64,000 nt of DNA. It comes from Chloracidobacterium sp. (lineage in GTDB: Bacteria; Acidobacteriota; Blastocatellia; Pyrinomonadales; Pyrinomonadaceae). The stretch spans positions 1,922,001 through 1,986,000 of the forward strand of contig JADKKB010000007.1 in NCBI GenBank assembly GCA_016720705.1, read 5' to 3'. A program made the translations under genes and the position numbers. This document shows, piece by piece, positions 26,237 to 35,327 of this stretch; within the stretch, counting starts at the first letter, position 1, and every line of letters starts with the position of its first letter. The notes under the pieces are model-generated. The model searched no databases. It saw nothing but the letters and a program-made list of their open reading frames with translations, and was not told where the DNA came from.

Positions 26237-26929
26237 ATGCAATTGTCAAATCTACCAAAAATTCTCCTCATTCTTACGTTTTCGGTCGTTGTTTTTCAAG
26301 GTTGCGGCGGCAACAAGCCTGCTGATATCGATTCCGGTCCGCCCGCCGATGCACAAAAGGCAGAACCGCCCTACGCAAACGCTGAACCCGAAAAATATCA
26401 GACCGAGATAGTCGTCACGAGCGGTGCCGTTGTTGAGAACTTTATGGTCGTTCGCAACGGCGGTAAATGGCGTGTCGATACCGCCTTTGGCGAGCCGAAA
26501 CAGGTGACAACCATCCGTACCGACAAGGACTATGTCCTCTCGATCGCGTCAAAAAGCTTTGCAGAATACCAATCCGGACACGGCTATGAGGAGCGGGCGC
26601 AGATGGTCGAGGACATAACCCACGGTATGATCAACAGCCGCACTAACGCCGTATTTGAAAAGCTCGATACGGAGGGCGGCGTGACCAAATACCGCAAATG
26701 GGGCGAGGCGGGCAAGAACCTTGTCTCGATCGTCAGTTTTGACGAAAAGGCCGGTATTCCGGTCAAGATGGAGATCTTCAAGACTACGCCCGGAACCGGT
26801 CCGGCGGACATCACCGTGCAGCTAGTTAACTTTAAGCTTGAGCCCGATGAGACACTGCTGGCGATACCAAAAGATTTCAAGGAAATTCCGATCCAGGATA
26901 TGAAGAAAATTCTGATAGCAGCACCGTAG
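26237..26929 (+). CDS. lipoprotein of unknown function (LolA/DUF4412-like)
   Basis: 230 residues. The signal ends at a lipobox-like VFQGC, followed by a Pro/Ala-rich linker. The mature domain (GAVVENFMVVRNGGKWRVDT, VLSIASKSFAEYQ, VSFDEKAGIPVKMEIF) has the concave-sheet strand pattern seen in LolA-like and DUF4412 lipoproteins. Those bind lipids or report on them; function here is unknown. Divergent from the SGNH gene with only 32 bases between, and four bases ahead of the thioesterase gene on the same strand. Confidence 0.65.
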   Translation: MQLSNLPKILLILTFSVVVFQGCGGNKPADIDSGPPADAQKAEPPYANAEPEKYQTEIVVTSGAVVENFMVVRNGGKWRVDTAFGEPKQVTTIRTDKDYVLSIASKSFAEYQSGHGYEERAQMVEDITHGMINSRTNAVFEKLDTEGGVTKYRKWGEAGKNLVSIVSFDEKAGIPVKMEIFKTTPGTGPADITVQLVNFKLEPDETLLAIPKDFKEIPIQDMKKILIAAP

Positions 26930-26932
26930 AGT

Positions 26933-27364
26933 ATGAGTGACAATGTCCAACTTACTGAGATAACTCCGGAGATGCGCGCATTTGCCGAAAATGCTCTGCA
27001 CAGCCTGTCGTTTTCAAAACTCATAGGTATGAGGCTGGTCGATCTGCAACGCGACGTTGCGGTGATCAGTATAGAGATGCGCGACGACCTGCGGCAGCCA
27101 AGCGGCGTACTGCACGGCGGCGTCACTGCGACGCTGATCGATACGGCGATGGCATTTGCCGTACGGACGCGGCTCAGCATTGCCGAGGCGACCGCGACGA
27201 TCGACCTGACGATCCACTATCTGCGGCCGCATATCACCGGCACATTTACCTGCACCGCCAAGGTCGTAAGGGCCGGCAAAAGGATATTCACCGTCTCGGC
27301 CGACGTTGTCAATGAGCACGGTAAGCACATCGCGACGGCCGTTTCGACATACACGCGTTTGTAG
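26933..27364 (+). CDS. PaaI-like hotdog-fold thioesterase
   Basis: 143 residues with the hotdog thioesterase signature SGVLHGGVTATLIDTAMAFAVR, followed by TIDLTIHYLRP and AKVVRAGKRIF. Members hydrolyse acyl-CoA or phenylacetyl-CoA-type thioesters as tetramers. It is positioned between a lipoprotein gene and an ABC exporter, all + strand with short gaps, so a small envelope-lipid unit is possible. The exact acyl group is not predictable. Confidence 0.87.
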   Translation: MSDNVQLTEITPEMRAFAENALHSLSFSKLIGMRLVDLQRDVAVISIEMRDDLRQPSGVLHGGVTATLIDTAMAFAVRTRLSIAEATATIDLTIHYLRPHITGTFTCTAKVVRAGKRIFTVSADVVNEHGKHIATAVSTYTRL

Positions 27365-27405
27365 TCGATCGACAAACGTGACCTTGACTCACGATTCACT
27401 ATCGA

Positions 27406-29160
27406 ATGGACCAACTTCGTAAATTTGCCCGCTACTTCAAGCCGTACAAATGGATGATCCTGGCAGGGATCTTTTTCATTTTGTGCTCAATGTCGTTTGG
27501 GCTGTTTGTCCCGTATATGGTCGGGCAGGCGATCGATGACCTAAGGGCCGGCGTGACGCGTGAAAAGATCATTTTCTATCCGCTGGTGATATTGGGCATC
27601 AATCTCGCGAGTGGTATTTTTCTATTTCTGCAGAGGCGCGTGCTGATCAATACATCGAGGCATATCGAATTTGATATGCGGCGCGATTTTTACGCATCTC
27701 TGGTCGGTCAGCCGCTCGAGTATTTTCAAAACAACCGTGTCGGCGACCTGATGGCACGTGCGACCAACGATCTGTCGGCGGTCCGGCAGATGGTCGGGCC
27801 GATGATCCTGTACAGTTTTCAGGCGATATTCGCCCTGGCGATCTCTCTGCCGATAATGCTCAATATTTCGGTCAAGCTGACGCTGCTGCTGCTGATCCCA
27901 ATGCCGCTCGTGAGCTTAACGGTCAAGTTTCTCGGCGATCAGATCCATCGGCGGTTCGAAAAGATACAAGGCTTTTTCTCCGACATTACGGCACGCGCAC
28001 AGGAAAATCTGACCGGCGTCCGAGTCGTTCGGGCCTACGCACAGGAAGACGCCGAGATCGAAAAATTTCAGGAACTCAACCGCGAATATGCTACCCGCAA
28101 TCTACAGCTCGTAAACTATTCGGCAGCAATGCGTCCGCTGCTGTTCTTTTTCATCGGATTGGGCTTTGTGATCATCGTTGCGGTCGGCGTGCCGATGGCC
28201 GTCAGCGGCGAGATAACGGCGGGCGATTTTACGGCCCTGATGCTGTATCTGCAGCGGATGATCTGGTACCTCATCGCCCTTGGGTACGTGGTCAATCTGT
28301 ACCAACGCGGCACTGCCAGCCTCAAGCGATTCAACGAGATACTCGAGGCCGAAACCGCGATCGAGGATCAGGACGGCGTCACCGAACGCCCTAAGATCCG
28401 CGGCACTATCGAATTTCGCGATCTGAACTTTGCTTACAACGGAAAACCGGTGCTGCAGAATATCGACCTCCAGATCGAGTCCGGTAAGACGATCGCTCTC
28501 GTCGGCCGGACCGGCAGCGGCAAATCGACACTTGTCAGCCTGATCCCACGCCTGATGGACGCCCCGGATGGCAGCGTACTTGTCGACGGTATTCCGGTCC
28601 GCGATTATCCGCTCGCCCAACTTCGCCGATCGATCGGATTTGTCCCACAGGAAACATTTCTGTTCAGCGACACACTTGCCGCCAACATCGCATTTGGGAT
28701 CGACGAGGAGCGAGAGAAGCGAAGCGGTTCGATGACCGTCGAAGACGCTGCCCGCATTGCGGGTCTCGCCGACGATATATCTGAATTTCCGGGCGGCTAT
28801 GAGCAACTTGTCGGCGAACGCGGTATAACGCTCTCGGGCGGGCAAAAACAGCGAACCGCCATTGCCCGTGCCGTAATGCGCGAACCAAGGATATTGATAC
28901 TCGATGACTCGCTCTCGGCGGTCGATACCTACACCGAAGAAACGATATTGCACAACTTGCGCAAAGTCCGGACGGGCCGGACCACGCTGATCGTCTCGCA
29001 CCGCGTTTCCACCATTCGCGATGCCGACCTGATCTGTGTCCTCGATCACGGCCGGATCATCGAGCGCGGCACCCACGATCAACTCCTCGTCCTCGGCGGC
29101 GAATACGCTGACCTCTACGAGCGGCAGCTTTTAGAAGAGGAATTGGATGCGACGGAATAG
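27406..29160 (+). CDS. ABC transporter, fused permease and ATP-binding protein (MsbA-like)
   Basis: 584 residues. Residues 1-310 carry six membrane helices of a type I exporter (YKWMILAGIFFILCSMSFGL at the first). The ATPase domain has Walker A LVGRTGSGKST, Q loop FVPQETFLFS, signature LSGGQKQR, Walker B ILILDDSLSAVD and the H loop in IVSHRVS. Such half-transporters form homodimers or heterodimers that export lipids, peptides or drugs. No second half-transporter gene is adjacent, so a homodimer is likely. Upstream are a thioesterase and a lipoprotein. Confidence 0.93.
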   Translation: MDQLRKFARYFKPYKWMILAGIFFILCSMSFGLFVPYMVGQAIDDLRAGVTREKIIFYPLVILGINLASGIFLFLQRRVLINTSRHIEFDMRRDFYASLVGQPLEYFQNNRVGDLMARATNDLSAVRQMVGPMILYSFQAIFALAISLPIMLNISVKLTLLLLIPMPLVSLTVKFLGDQIHRRFEKIQGFFSDITARAQENLTGVRVVRAYAQEDAEIEKFQELNREYATRNLQLVNYSAAMRPLLFFFIGLGFVIIVAVGVPMAVSGEITAGDFTALMLYLQRMIWYLIALGYVVNLYQRGTASLKRFNEILEAETAIEDQDGVTERPKIRGTIEFRDLNFAYNGKPVLQNIDLQIESGKTIALVGRTGSGKSTLVSLIPRLMDAPDGSVLVDGIPVRDYPLAQLRRSIGFVPQETFLFSDTLAANIAFGIDEEREKRSGSMTVEDAARIAGLADDISEFPGGYEQLVGERGITLSGGQKQRTAIARAVMREPRILILDDSLSAVDTYTEETILHNLRKVRTGRTTLIVSHRVSTIRDADLICVLDHGRIIERGTHDQLLVLGGEYADLYERQLLEEELDATE

Positions 29161-29201
29161 CACGGCAATGTTGGAAATAAAGCCCGATACCGTTGAATAG
29201 A

Positions 29202-29660
29202 ATGGAAGATAATAAACCGAATCCCGAACAGTTATATACAACATCGCTGATAATATGGTTGTCCTTGTTCGTCTCGCAATTTCTGTTTGTCGTAATCCTT
29301 TATTTCACCAAGCCTGAACTTTTCAGATTCGACTTTATGCAACCGTTGCTTGGTGACAACGCGGCTATCGTCGCGGCACTTGGGTTTATCTCGATCACAA
29401 ATATCCTGGTGTCCATCGGCCTTCGTAAAAAGTATCTTGCCCAAGCCGTGGCGGAGCAAAATGTCGGTCTGGTTCAGACCGCGATGATCATCGGGTGTGC
29501 ACTTACCGAGTCTGCCTCGTTATTTGGCCTGATACTCGGGGCCGTATTCGGGTATCAATATTTCTTTGTTTTTTCGGCTATCGGGATCGTCGGCACCACC
29601 CTACACTTTCCGCGACGCGAGAGTGTCCACGCCGCCAGTTACAAGCCCCAGATCAGATGA
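29202..29660 (+). CDS. small polytopic membrane protein, unknown function
   Basis: 152 residues from ATG 29202; an in-frame TTG at 29193 is less likely. Four hydrophobic segments are visible: LIIWLSLFVSQFLFVVILYF, AAIVAALGFISITNILVSIG, TAMIIGCALTESASLFGLIL and GYQYFFVFSAIGIVGTTLHF. The ESASLFGLILG helix recalls the hairpin of ATP synthase subunit c-like proteins, but the context does not support that role. It ends just before the terminator of the next, convergent gene. Confidence 0.7.
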   Translation: MEDNKPNPEQLYTTSLIIWLSLFVSQFLFVVILYFTKPELFRFDFMQPLLGDNAAIVAALGFISITNILVSIGLRKKYLAQAVAEQNVGLVQTAMIIGCALTESASLFGLILGAVFGYQYFFVFSAIGIVGTTLHFPRRESVHAASYKPQIR

Positions 29661-29674
29661 CCGCGGCGACACGC

Positions 29675-29710
29675 CAAAAAAGCAAAAACGCCCCGATCGA
29701 TCGGGGCGTT
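29675..29710 (-). terminator. Rho-independent terminator after the 3D-domain gene
   Basis: A perfect palindrome AACGCCCCGATCGATCGGGG plus CGTT (29687-29710). On the - strand it is followed by runs of T (GTTTTTGCTTTTTTGG), a strong terminator for the gene ending at 29733. On the + strand it could also help stop the membrane-protein transcript. Confidence 0.88.
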
Positions 29711-29732
29711 AATGTATTGAATTGAGTAAATA

Positions 29733-30260
29733 CTACTGAGCCGAAAAGATCTCGACGCCACGGCGTCCGAACTTTCGAGCCTCAGAGCAACTGGGTACCC
29801 AGATATCGATCTTTTTGCCCTTGATCGCACCGCCGGTGTCGGAAACGAGGTACGTTCCGCTCCAGGGGCCTGCACTGATAGTGACACGCGATCCAAGTTT
29901 CAAAAATCTCGGGTCCGCAGCAATGATACCTCGACGAACGCCGTGACCCATTGCTGTTTTTCCCTGCAGGCAATAAGCCGTAGCGGAAAATGCTCCCTTA
30001 CTTGCTCCCGCACCTGCTGCGGTGACCGATACGGTCTTTTTAACTAATTTTTTTCTATCGTCCTGCTGATTAAATGACTGCTGATTAATTATCTGATCTT
30101 CTAAAATTAAATTATTATCAATTGAAATTGTACTTTTAATTGTAGGCTGCAAAACATTCGCATTGGCGAGTGTTGATTCCGGCGACGTTTGTGCGTAGAT
30201 AAATACTACGAACAAACTAAGTAGCAACAGAACCGCGCCTCCTCTAAAGAGATTCTTCAT
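29733..30260 (-). CDS. secreted 3D-domain protein (MltA/RlpA-like double-psi barrel)
   Basis: 175 residues with a signal peptide (GGAVLLLLSLFVVFIYAQ), a low-complexity Asn/Gln linker and a 3D domain: FSATAYCLQGKTAMGHGV, IIAADPRFLKLGSRVTI, GTYLVSDTGGAIKGKKIDIWV. The three conserved Asp residues (AAD, SDTGG, KID) define the family, which is found in lytic transglycosylases and cell-wall hydrolases. It likely cuts or binds peptidoglycan in the periplasm. The AT-rich linker codons contrast with the rest of the gene. Confidence 0.88.
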   Translation of the reverse strand: MKNLFRGGAVLLLLSLFVVFIYAQTSPESTLANANVLQPTIKSTISIDNNLILEDQIINQQSFNQQDDRKKLVKKTVSVTAAGAGASKGAFSATAYCLQGKTAMGHGVRRGIIAADPRFLKLGSRVTISAGPWSGTYLVSDTGGAIKGKKIDIWVPSCSEARKFGRRGVEIFSAQ

Positions 30261-30602
30261 TCAGTGTTCTCCAAATTTAGCGACTCCGCTTAAACGCAAA
30301 AATAGTGTCTGAGATTTGGGTCATCAGCCACTATTCGCTTTTAACGAAGACTGTTTCGGTGGACGTATTTCCACCTGTTCTCGTATCACTTGGATCGAAA
30401 CGTATTTGGAGAATAGCGCTTTTGTAAGCTATTGTCTACCGACCAAAAAGCCGCAAGCCCTTATGTTATATGCAATTGCTGAAATACAAGGGGCTTACGT
30501 CTGTTAACTTTTTTTATTTTAGATAGACTTTTTATAGTGTTTTCGCGTATATTCCTAGTCTGAAAGGGGTGTGAACTAGGCTCGAGACTTAGAGGAATAA
30601 TT
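30261..30602. other. 342-base divergent intergenic region
   Basis: Between the divergent 3D-domain and PilZ genes. It has lower GC than its surroundings near the PilZ side. An imperfect inverted pair (AAGCCCTT near 30457 and AAGGGGCTT near 30490), followed about 15 bases later by a TTTTTTTATTTT run, might be a terminator or attenuator. A TATATT near 30548 could be a -10 box for the PilZ gene. A short + strand frame in the first half has no ribosome site and no recognisable product. Confidence 0.35.
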
Positions 30603-30968
30603 ATGGATGACAGACGCTATGGCGGCCGCCATATGATCTCATTTCCGGTTCGTGTCCGATGGAAAAACTCGGAGGGCAAAGAGATCACTCAGGACGGTCT
30701 GACCGAAAATGTCGGGCCGCAGGGCACCCTGGTCTACCTTCCGCGTAATCTACCGTTAGTCGGCGGTAAGGTCAGTCTGACCGTGACCGAAAATCCCGAG
30801 GACGAAGTCTCGGTGACCGCTCAGGTCATCAGGCTTGAGCGCAACGCATCACATCCGCAAGTCGCATTACAACTCACGGACGGGATGCGGATCTGGAAAA
30901 AGAAGGTGTGGGAAGTCGCCGGGGCGATCATCGCATCGGAGCAACCTGAACCGCTCGATGAGTGGTAG
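30603..30968 (+). CDS. PilZ-domain protein, possible c-di-GMP receptor
   Basis: 121 residues. DDRRYGGRHMISFPVRVRW places paired Arg residues ahead of the first strand, as in PilZ domains. The second motif, usually D/N-x-S-x-x-G, appears as ENVGPQGTLVYLP, so the Ser is replaced. Later strands (GGKVSLTVTENPEDEVSVTAQVIRLER) fit the barrel. c-di-GMP binding is plausible but weakened by the altered second motif. GAGGAA stands before the ATG. It precedes the saccharopine-dehydrogenase-like gene by 12 bases. Confidence 0.72.
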   Translation: MDDRRYGGRHMISFPVRVRWKNSEGKEITQDGLTENVGPQGTLVYLPRNLPLVGGKVSLTVTENPEDEVSVTAQVIRLERNASHPQVALQLTDGMRIWKKKVWEVAGAIIASEQPEPLDEW

Positions 30969-30980
30969 AACTAAACTGAT

Positions 30981-32126
30981 ATGAAAATCTTAATACTCGG
31001 CGCCGGACGAATGGGACACGGCGCCGTTTTTGATCTAATAAACAATTCGCCGGACGTCGAGAGCGTCACGGTTGCCGATTTTGATCTGAAAAAGGCCGAC
31101 GCGGTCGCCGACGCGGTCGATCCCGCACGCGTCACGCCGCATCACATCGACGCCTCAAACGAATCCGACGTCGCTCGTTTGATGGCCGGCCACGACTCCG
31201 TGATATCGTGCGTCAATTATTGGTACAACGTTTCGCTTTCGAGGGCGGCGATCGCCACCGGAGCTAACTTTTGCGATCTCGGCGGCAATAACTACATCGT
31301 CGACGAACAGCTTGCTCTTGATGCGGCCGCCAAGGCCGCCGGCGTCAATGTCATTCCTGATTGCGGCCTGGCTCCCGGAATGGTGTCAATACTTGCGATG
31401 CACGGTGCGGCGAGATTTGACTCGGTCGACGAGATCCACATTCGCGTCGGCGGACTGCCGCAGAACGCGCAACCGCCACTAAATTACCAACTTGTCTTTT
31501 CGGTCGAAGGCCTGATCAACGAATACATCGAGTCGGCGCGCGTCATACGCGACGGCAAGATCGTCGAGGTCGAGTCGATGACTGAACTCGAAAGTCTCTC
31601 ATTCGACGGCTTTCCGCCGCTCGAGGCTTTTCAAACGTCCGGCGGCACATCGACACTGCCCGATACATTTCTCGGCAAGATTAGGGAACTCGACTATAAA
31701 ACAATCCGCTACGCCGGGCACTGCGATAAATTTAAGACAATGATCGACCTCGGCCTCTGCTCGAGCGACGAGATCGTCGCCGATTTTGTCAGCACAACGC
31801 CGCGAAAGGTTTTCGCCGAGCTCCTGCAAAAACATCTTCCCGCCGATGGCCCGGACTACGTGCTTGTGCGGCTGGACTTTGCTGGTGCGAAAGACGGCGC
31901 ACAACGGAAACTCCGCTACGATATCGTCGATAAACTCGACGAGAGCACCGGAATGAGCGCGATGATGCGAACCACCGCCTTCCCCGCCTCCATAATCGCC
32001 CAAATGATGGCCCGCGGTGATGTTTTATCGCGAGGAGCAACGCCGCAAGAGAAAGCGATCGACCCGGAAAAGTTCGTTTCAGAGCTTGAGAAACGAGACA
32101 TCGTCATCTCAATTTCGGGCGCGTAA
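30981..32126 (+). CDS. saccharopine dehydrogenase-family oxidoreductase
   Basis: 381 residues. The Rossmann start ILILGAGRMGHGAV and the following acidic strand end (VADFD) bind NAD(P). Downstream segments NYWYNVSLSRAAIATGANFCDLGG, DCGLAPGMVSILA and ETIRYAGH-like TIRYAGHCDKF match the saccharopine dehydrogenase / lysine 6-dehydrogenase group. Its place in lysine turnover is likely, but the precise reaction cannot be fixed. It follows the PilZ gene on the same strand and is followed closely by a small membrane-protein gene. Confidence 0.87.
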   Translation: MKILILGAGRMGHGAVFDLINNSPDVESVTVADFDLKKADAVADAVDPARVTPHHIDASNESDVARLMAGHDSVISCVNYWYNVSLSRAAIATGANFCDLGGNNYIVDEQLALDAAAKAAGVNVIPDCGLAPGMVSILAMHGAARFDSVDEIHIRVGGLPQNAQPPLNYQLVFSVEGLINEYIESARVIRDGKIVEVESMTELESLSFDGFPPLEAFQTSGGTSTLPDTFLGKIRELDYKTIRYAGHCDKFKTMIDLGLCSSDEIVADFVSTTPRKVFAELLQKHLPADGPDYVLVRLDFAGAKDGAQRKLRYDIVDKLDESTGMSAMMRTTAFPASIIAQMMARGDVLSRGATPQEKAIDPEKFVSELEKRDIVISISGA

Positions 32127-32139
32127 ACGAAAACTGTCT

Positions 32140-32529
32140 GTGATTAAAAGGGTCATCATTTCTATTCTGTTCGGCCTAATATTCCCGATTTCGTACGGCT
32201 TCATCGCCGCAGGGCTTTTATATACTTTCCCCGGTACTTTCGCGGCCGATATGCAGCTTTATGGAGAACCGGCTCCAGGCCCAATTTTGGCTCCAATACT
32301 TGGCACCTTTTATTTATATTCCTGGATCAAGTTTCATCACTATTTCGGAATGGCGTCGATACTTGATACATTTTGGTTTAGGGTGTTTTTCTCGACCGTG
32401 CCCGTTTTCGCGTTCTATTGTCTAACTGCATTTGGAGTCCTGACAGTTGTCGGCTTTCCAAAACGCCGACAATTGAAATCAGTCAATTCTCAACTTCCAC
32501 CTCCACCTCCAAAATTTGAACAAATATGA
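32140..32529 (+). CDS. small membrane protein, unknown function
   Basis: About 129 residues from a GTG at 32140 (MIKRVIISILFGLIFPISYGF). The frame is open further upstream, but that part overlaps the preceding gene and reads as a basic low-complexity shadow, so the later start is chosen. Membrane segments are visible at the N-terminus and near FFSTVPVFAFYCLTAFGVLTVV. The tail is proline-rich (LPPPPPKF). The codon use is more AT-rich than its neighbours. No family is recognised. Confidence 0.55.
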   Translation: MIKRVIISILFGLIFPISYGFIAAGLLYTFPGTFAADMQLYGEPAPGPILAPILGTFYLYSWIKFHHYFGMASILDTFWFRVFFSTVPVFAFYCLTAFGVLTVVGFPKRRQLKSVNSQLPPPPPKFEQI

Positions 32530-32575
32530 AAATATAGGATGATAATAATTAATATTTTAGGGATAATTGAGTTCT

Positions 32576-32971
32576 ATGATCACACTAGAAGATGCACGAA
32601 GAATAATTGCGGCTGCTGAGAAAAAGGCAGTTGAGATCGGTCAGCCGATGAATATTGCGGTGGCGGATGCGGGCGGCAATCTTGTCGCACTCGTTCGAAT
32701 GGACAATGCGTGGATGGGCAGTATTGATATTTCGATCAAGAAGGCCTGGACGTCACGAGCCTTCGATATTTCGACCAAAGACCTCGCCGAGCACAGTCAA
32801 TCGGGCGATCAGTTTTTCGGTATCCACGCTTCGAACGGCGGTAAGGTAATGATCTTTGCGGGCGGAATTCCGCTCAAAAAGGACGGCAAGGTCGTCGGAG
32901 CTATCGGCGTATCAGGCGGAGGCGGCGACCAAGACCACGCCGTTGCCGAGGCCGGGGCAGCCGCTTACTGA
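32576..32971 (+). CDS. GlcG/HbpS-family heme-binding-like protein
   Basis: 131 residues: MITLEDARRIIAAAEKKAVE, MNIAVADAGGNLVALVRMD, KKAWTSRAFDIST and GGIPLKKDGKVVGAIGVSGG are the hallmarks of the GlcG/DUF336 family. Members include heme-degrading HbpS and proteins of glycolate or diol operons; activity here is unproven. ATG 32576 is preferred to TTG 32567 because it gives the conserved ITLEDA start. AGGGA lies 12 bases before it. Confidence 0.87.
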   Translation: MITLEDARRIIAAAEKKAVEIGQPMNIAVADAGGNLVALVRMDNAWMGSIDISIKKAWTSRAFDISTKDLAEHSQSGDQFFGIHASNGGKVMIFAGGIPLKKDGKVVGAIGVSGGGGDQDHAVAEAGAAAY

Positions 32972-33026
32972 ACGAAATAACCGTTTGCCTCAGCGGGCGG
33001 CGAGAACTGCAGCAAGATTAACGACA

Positions 33027-33070
33027 GATGACGCAGATAAAAGAGATCTAATACTCTTATCTGCGTCATC
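33027..33070. repeat. long inverted repeat, possible bidirectional terminator
   Basis: GATGACGCAGATAA plus GAG on the left and CTCTTATCTGCGTCATC on the right pair over 17 bases, with a two-base A bulge and an 8-base loop. It lies between the converging GlcG and carbonic anhydrase-like genes. No long T tract follows, so it may be a dispersed intergenic palindrome rather than a terminator. Confidence 0.6.
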
Positions 33071-33133
33071 ATTGTTTACACAAACGCCTGTTCCCAAACA
33101 CACCTCTCATTTCTGAGCGACCGTTGAGTTAAT

Positions 33134-33772
33134 TTAACTGCGACCCGGCTTTCGATCGAGCCGAGCCAGAGCCCCATCGAATCTATCCTCGATATCCGTT
33201 ACCGACGAAATTTTGAAGCCAAGATCTTTCGCTGCACCTGCTTCCGCGTCAAAGATCCATCCCCGGACAGTCAGAGATTGTCCGCGTTCCCAGGCTCCTA
33301 TCACGCACGGCGATGAACACAGCCGGTGCACCTGTTCGATAACATTCAGTTCACACAACCTTGTAAATCGCCGTGAAGTGTCTCGGATACCGTCCAAGTG
33401 GAGTCGATATTTTTCGGCGACCCGGTCGATGATACGAAGCCAGTTTCCCGCTGCTCCGACGGGTCGATCGTTAAGTGCGGCCGCGATCGCAACGCAATCG
33501 TAGTGTCCACAGACAGTAATTTTCTCCACCTTTAGGAAGTTAACTGCCGTCTCCACCACCGAGATGCTGGATAAGTCCGAGAGATGAACAAGATTCCCAA
33601 GGTTCTTGTGCGACATTATCCTGTTCATCTTGATGCCCAGGATATCCGGTTCGGTCGTCGAACAGTCTGAGCATCCGATCATCAAATGGTCGATCGGCCT
33701 CCCCTCGAAGTGTTTGGAGTTCACCGGATGCCCTATTTGCGGAATTCCGCGATCTTTTTGCACGTGGAACAT
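33134..33772 (-). CDS. beta-carbonic anhydrase-like protein with altered active site
   Basis: 212 residues. Zinc-ligand positions are conserved: C34 in IGCSDCS, H90 and C93 in VCGHYDC. MSHKNLGNLV and ISVVETAVNFLKVEKITVCGHY follow the family closely. However, the usual CSDSR segment reads CSDCS, so the Arg that pairs with the catalytic Asp is missing, and the N-terminal helical arm is shorter than usual. The fold is clear, but CO2 hydration is uncertain. It begins eight bases after the icd stop, so the two are probably co-transcribed. Confidence 0.82.
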   Translation of the reverse strand: MFHVQKDRGIPQIGHPVNSKHFEGRPIDHLMIGCSDCSTTEPDILGIKMNRIMSHKNLGNLVHLSDLSSISVVETAVNFLKVEKITVCGHYDCVAIAAALNDRPVGAAGNWLRIIDRVAEKYRLHLDGIRDTSRRFTRLCELNVIEQVHRLCSSPCVIGAWERGQSLTVRGWIFDAEAGAAKDLGFKISSVTDIEDRFDGALARLDRKPGRS

Positions 33773-33780
33773 CTCCCGGC

Positions 33781-35241
33781 CTATTGGCCCTGGCCGAGCG
33801 AATATCCGAGCTCACCGTCGAACGTGCAAAGGTTTTCGAGTTTTATGAGCTCGAGCCCCAATGCGTCGATCCGGGTGAGCAACTCCACGATCTGAGCCGT
33901 GCTGACGTGAGTGCCCTTATTCACGGAATGAAAGCGGCAACGCCAATGATCGGTGCAGAAGGTCTCGGGCATTCCCTCGGGATAGACTTTGACGCCGCGA
34001 TTTGTGATCATCTGCAGCTGGAGGCCCTGCGTGTCCGCACGTTTCAGTATCTCGCCAAGTTCACTCGGCAGTCCGCCGCTCCACTCAAGGAATATGTCGA
34101 CACCGACAGTCTCTTTGCGAATCGTCCTAAGGTTTGTGGACGGAACGTAGGCCGTAGATATCGTTTCGGCTGATTCGGGATATTCGGCCACTTTCAGTTT
34201 TTCCGGTAGTTGACCAAGCCGCTCGATAACCGCGGCCGCAAACTCACGTGTTCCGACCGCCTCGGTGCTGATACCTTCCTTATAGACGTCGGGTGTGTGA
34301 ATACCTTCCTCGATCGTTCGGAGCCACGCGTTGTGTACCTTTTCGGCAACGTCGCGCTGTCCGATGTGAGCGAGCATCATGATCGCACCGTGTATAAGTC
34401 CGGAGGGATTGGCAATGTTCTGGCCGGCAATATCCGGAGCTGAACCGTGGATCGCCTCAAACATGGCAACGTGTTCGCCGATATTCGCTGAGCCTGCGAG
34501 GCCTACCGAACCCGCGATCTGGGCCGCGACGTCGGAGAGGATATCGCCGTAAAGGTTCGGCATTACAACGACGTCAAATTTTTCAGGCGTATCGGCGAGT
34601 TTTGCAGCACCGATATCGACGATCCAGTGCTCATTCTCTATTTTCGGATATTCAGCCGCGATCTCGTCGAAGACCCGATGGAACAATCCATCTGTCATTT
34701 TCATAATGTTGTCCTTGGTAAAACATGACACTTTTTTACGGTTATTCTGCCGGGCATATTCAAACGCATACCGGACGATCTTTTCGCATCCCGGACGCGT
34801 AATGAGCTTTAGGCATTGGTAAACTTCGCGCGTTTGGCGGTGTTCGATACCGGCGTAGAGGTCCTCTTCATTCTCACGAACGATCACCATATCCATCACG
34901 GGATGCTTTGTATCCACGAATGGATGATAGGAAACGCAGGGCCGGACATTCGCATAAAGGCCGAGCGTCTTGCGAACCGTCACATTAAGTGATTTAAATC
35001 CGCCGCCCTGAGGCGTCGTGATGGGCGATTTCAAAAAGATCTTTGTCCGCCGCAGTGAGTCCCACGCCTCTCGCTCGATGCCGGAGGTGTTACCCGATAG
35101 ATAGACGCTTTCGCCGATCGCGATCGTTTCGATGTCTAAGCGGGCACCCGCGGCCTGGATGATACTGAGCGTGGCGTCCATTATTTCCGGACCGATGCCG
35201 TCGCCGTAAGCTACTGTTATAGGTACATTTAGATTTTCCAT
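33781..35241 (-). CDS. icd: isocitrate dehydrogenase with C-terminal extension (Thermus-type)
   Basis: 486 residues. The beta-decarboxylating dehydrogenase core shows YGDGIGPEIMDATL, KSPITTPQGGGFKSLNVTVRK (substrate Ser and Arg), VIVRENEEDLYAGIEHRQ, MPNLYGDILSDVAAQI and EAIHGSAPDIAGQNIANPSG. The last 130 residues form the extra domain known from the Thermus and Rickettsia-type NADP enzymes (VGVDIFLEWSG, WRCRFHSV). It converts isocitrate to 2-oxoglutarate in the TCA cycle. It is followed at once by the carbonic anhydrase-like gene, a link between CO2 release and hydration. Confidence 0.95.
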   Translation of the reverse strand: MENLNVPITVAYGDGIGPEIMDATLSIIQAAGARLDIETIAIGESVYLSGNTSGIEREAWDSLRRTKIFLKSPITTPQGGGFKSLNVTVRKTLGLYANVRPCVSYHPFVDTKHPVMDMVIVRENEEDLYAGIEHRQTREVYQCLKLITRPGCEKIVRYAFEYARQNNRKKVSCFTKDNIMKMTDGLFHRVFDEIAAEYPKIENEHWIVDIGAAKLADTPEKFDVVVMPNLYGDILSDVAAQIAGSVGLAGSANIGEHVAMFEAIHGSAPDIAGQNIANPSGLIHGAIMMLAHIGQRDVAEKVHNAWLRTIEEGIHTPDVYKEGISTEAVGTREFAAAVIERLGQLPEKLKVAEYPESAETISTAYVPSTNLRTIRKETVGVDIFLEWSGGLPSELGEILKRADTQGLQLQMITNRGVKVYPEGMPETFCTDHWRCRFHSVNKGTHVSTAQIVELLTRIDALGLELIKLENLCTFDGELGYSLGQGQ

Positions 35242-35327
35242 TTATTTGTGATTTTCCTTTTTAATAATTCACGGACCTTCGACCGAAATAGCCGCCGTCG
35301 TCGTGGCCGCGGCACACATCTATCCTG

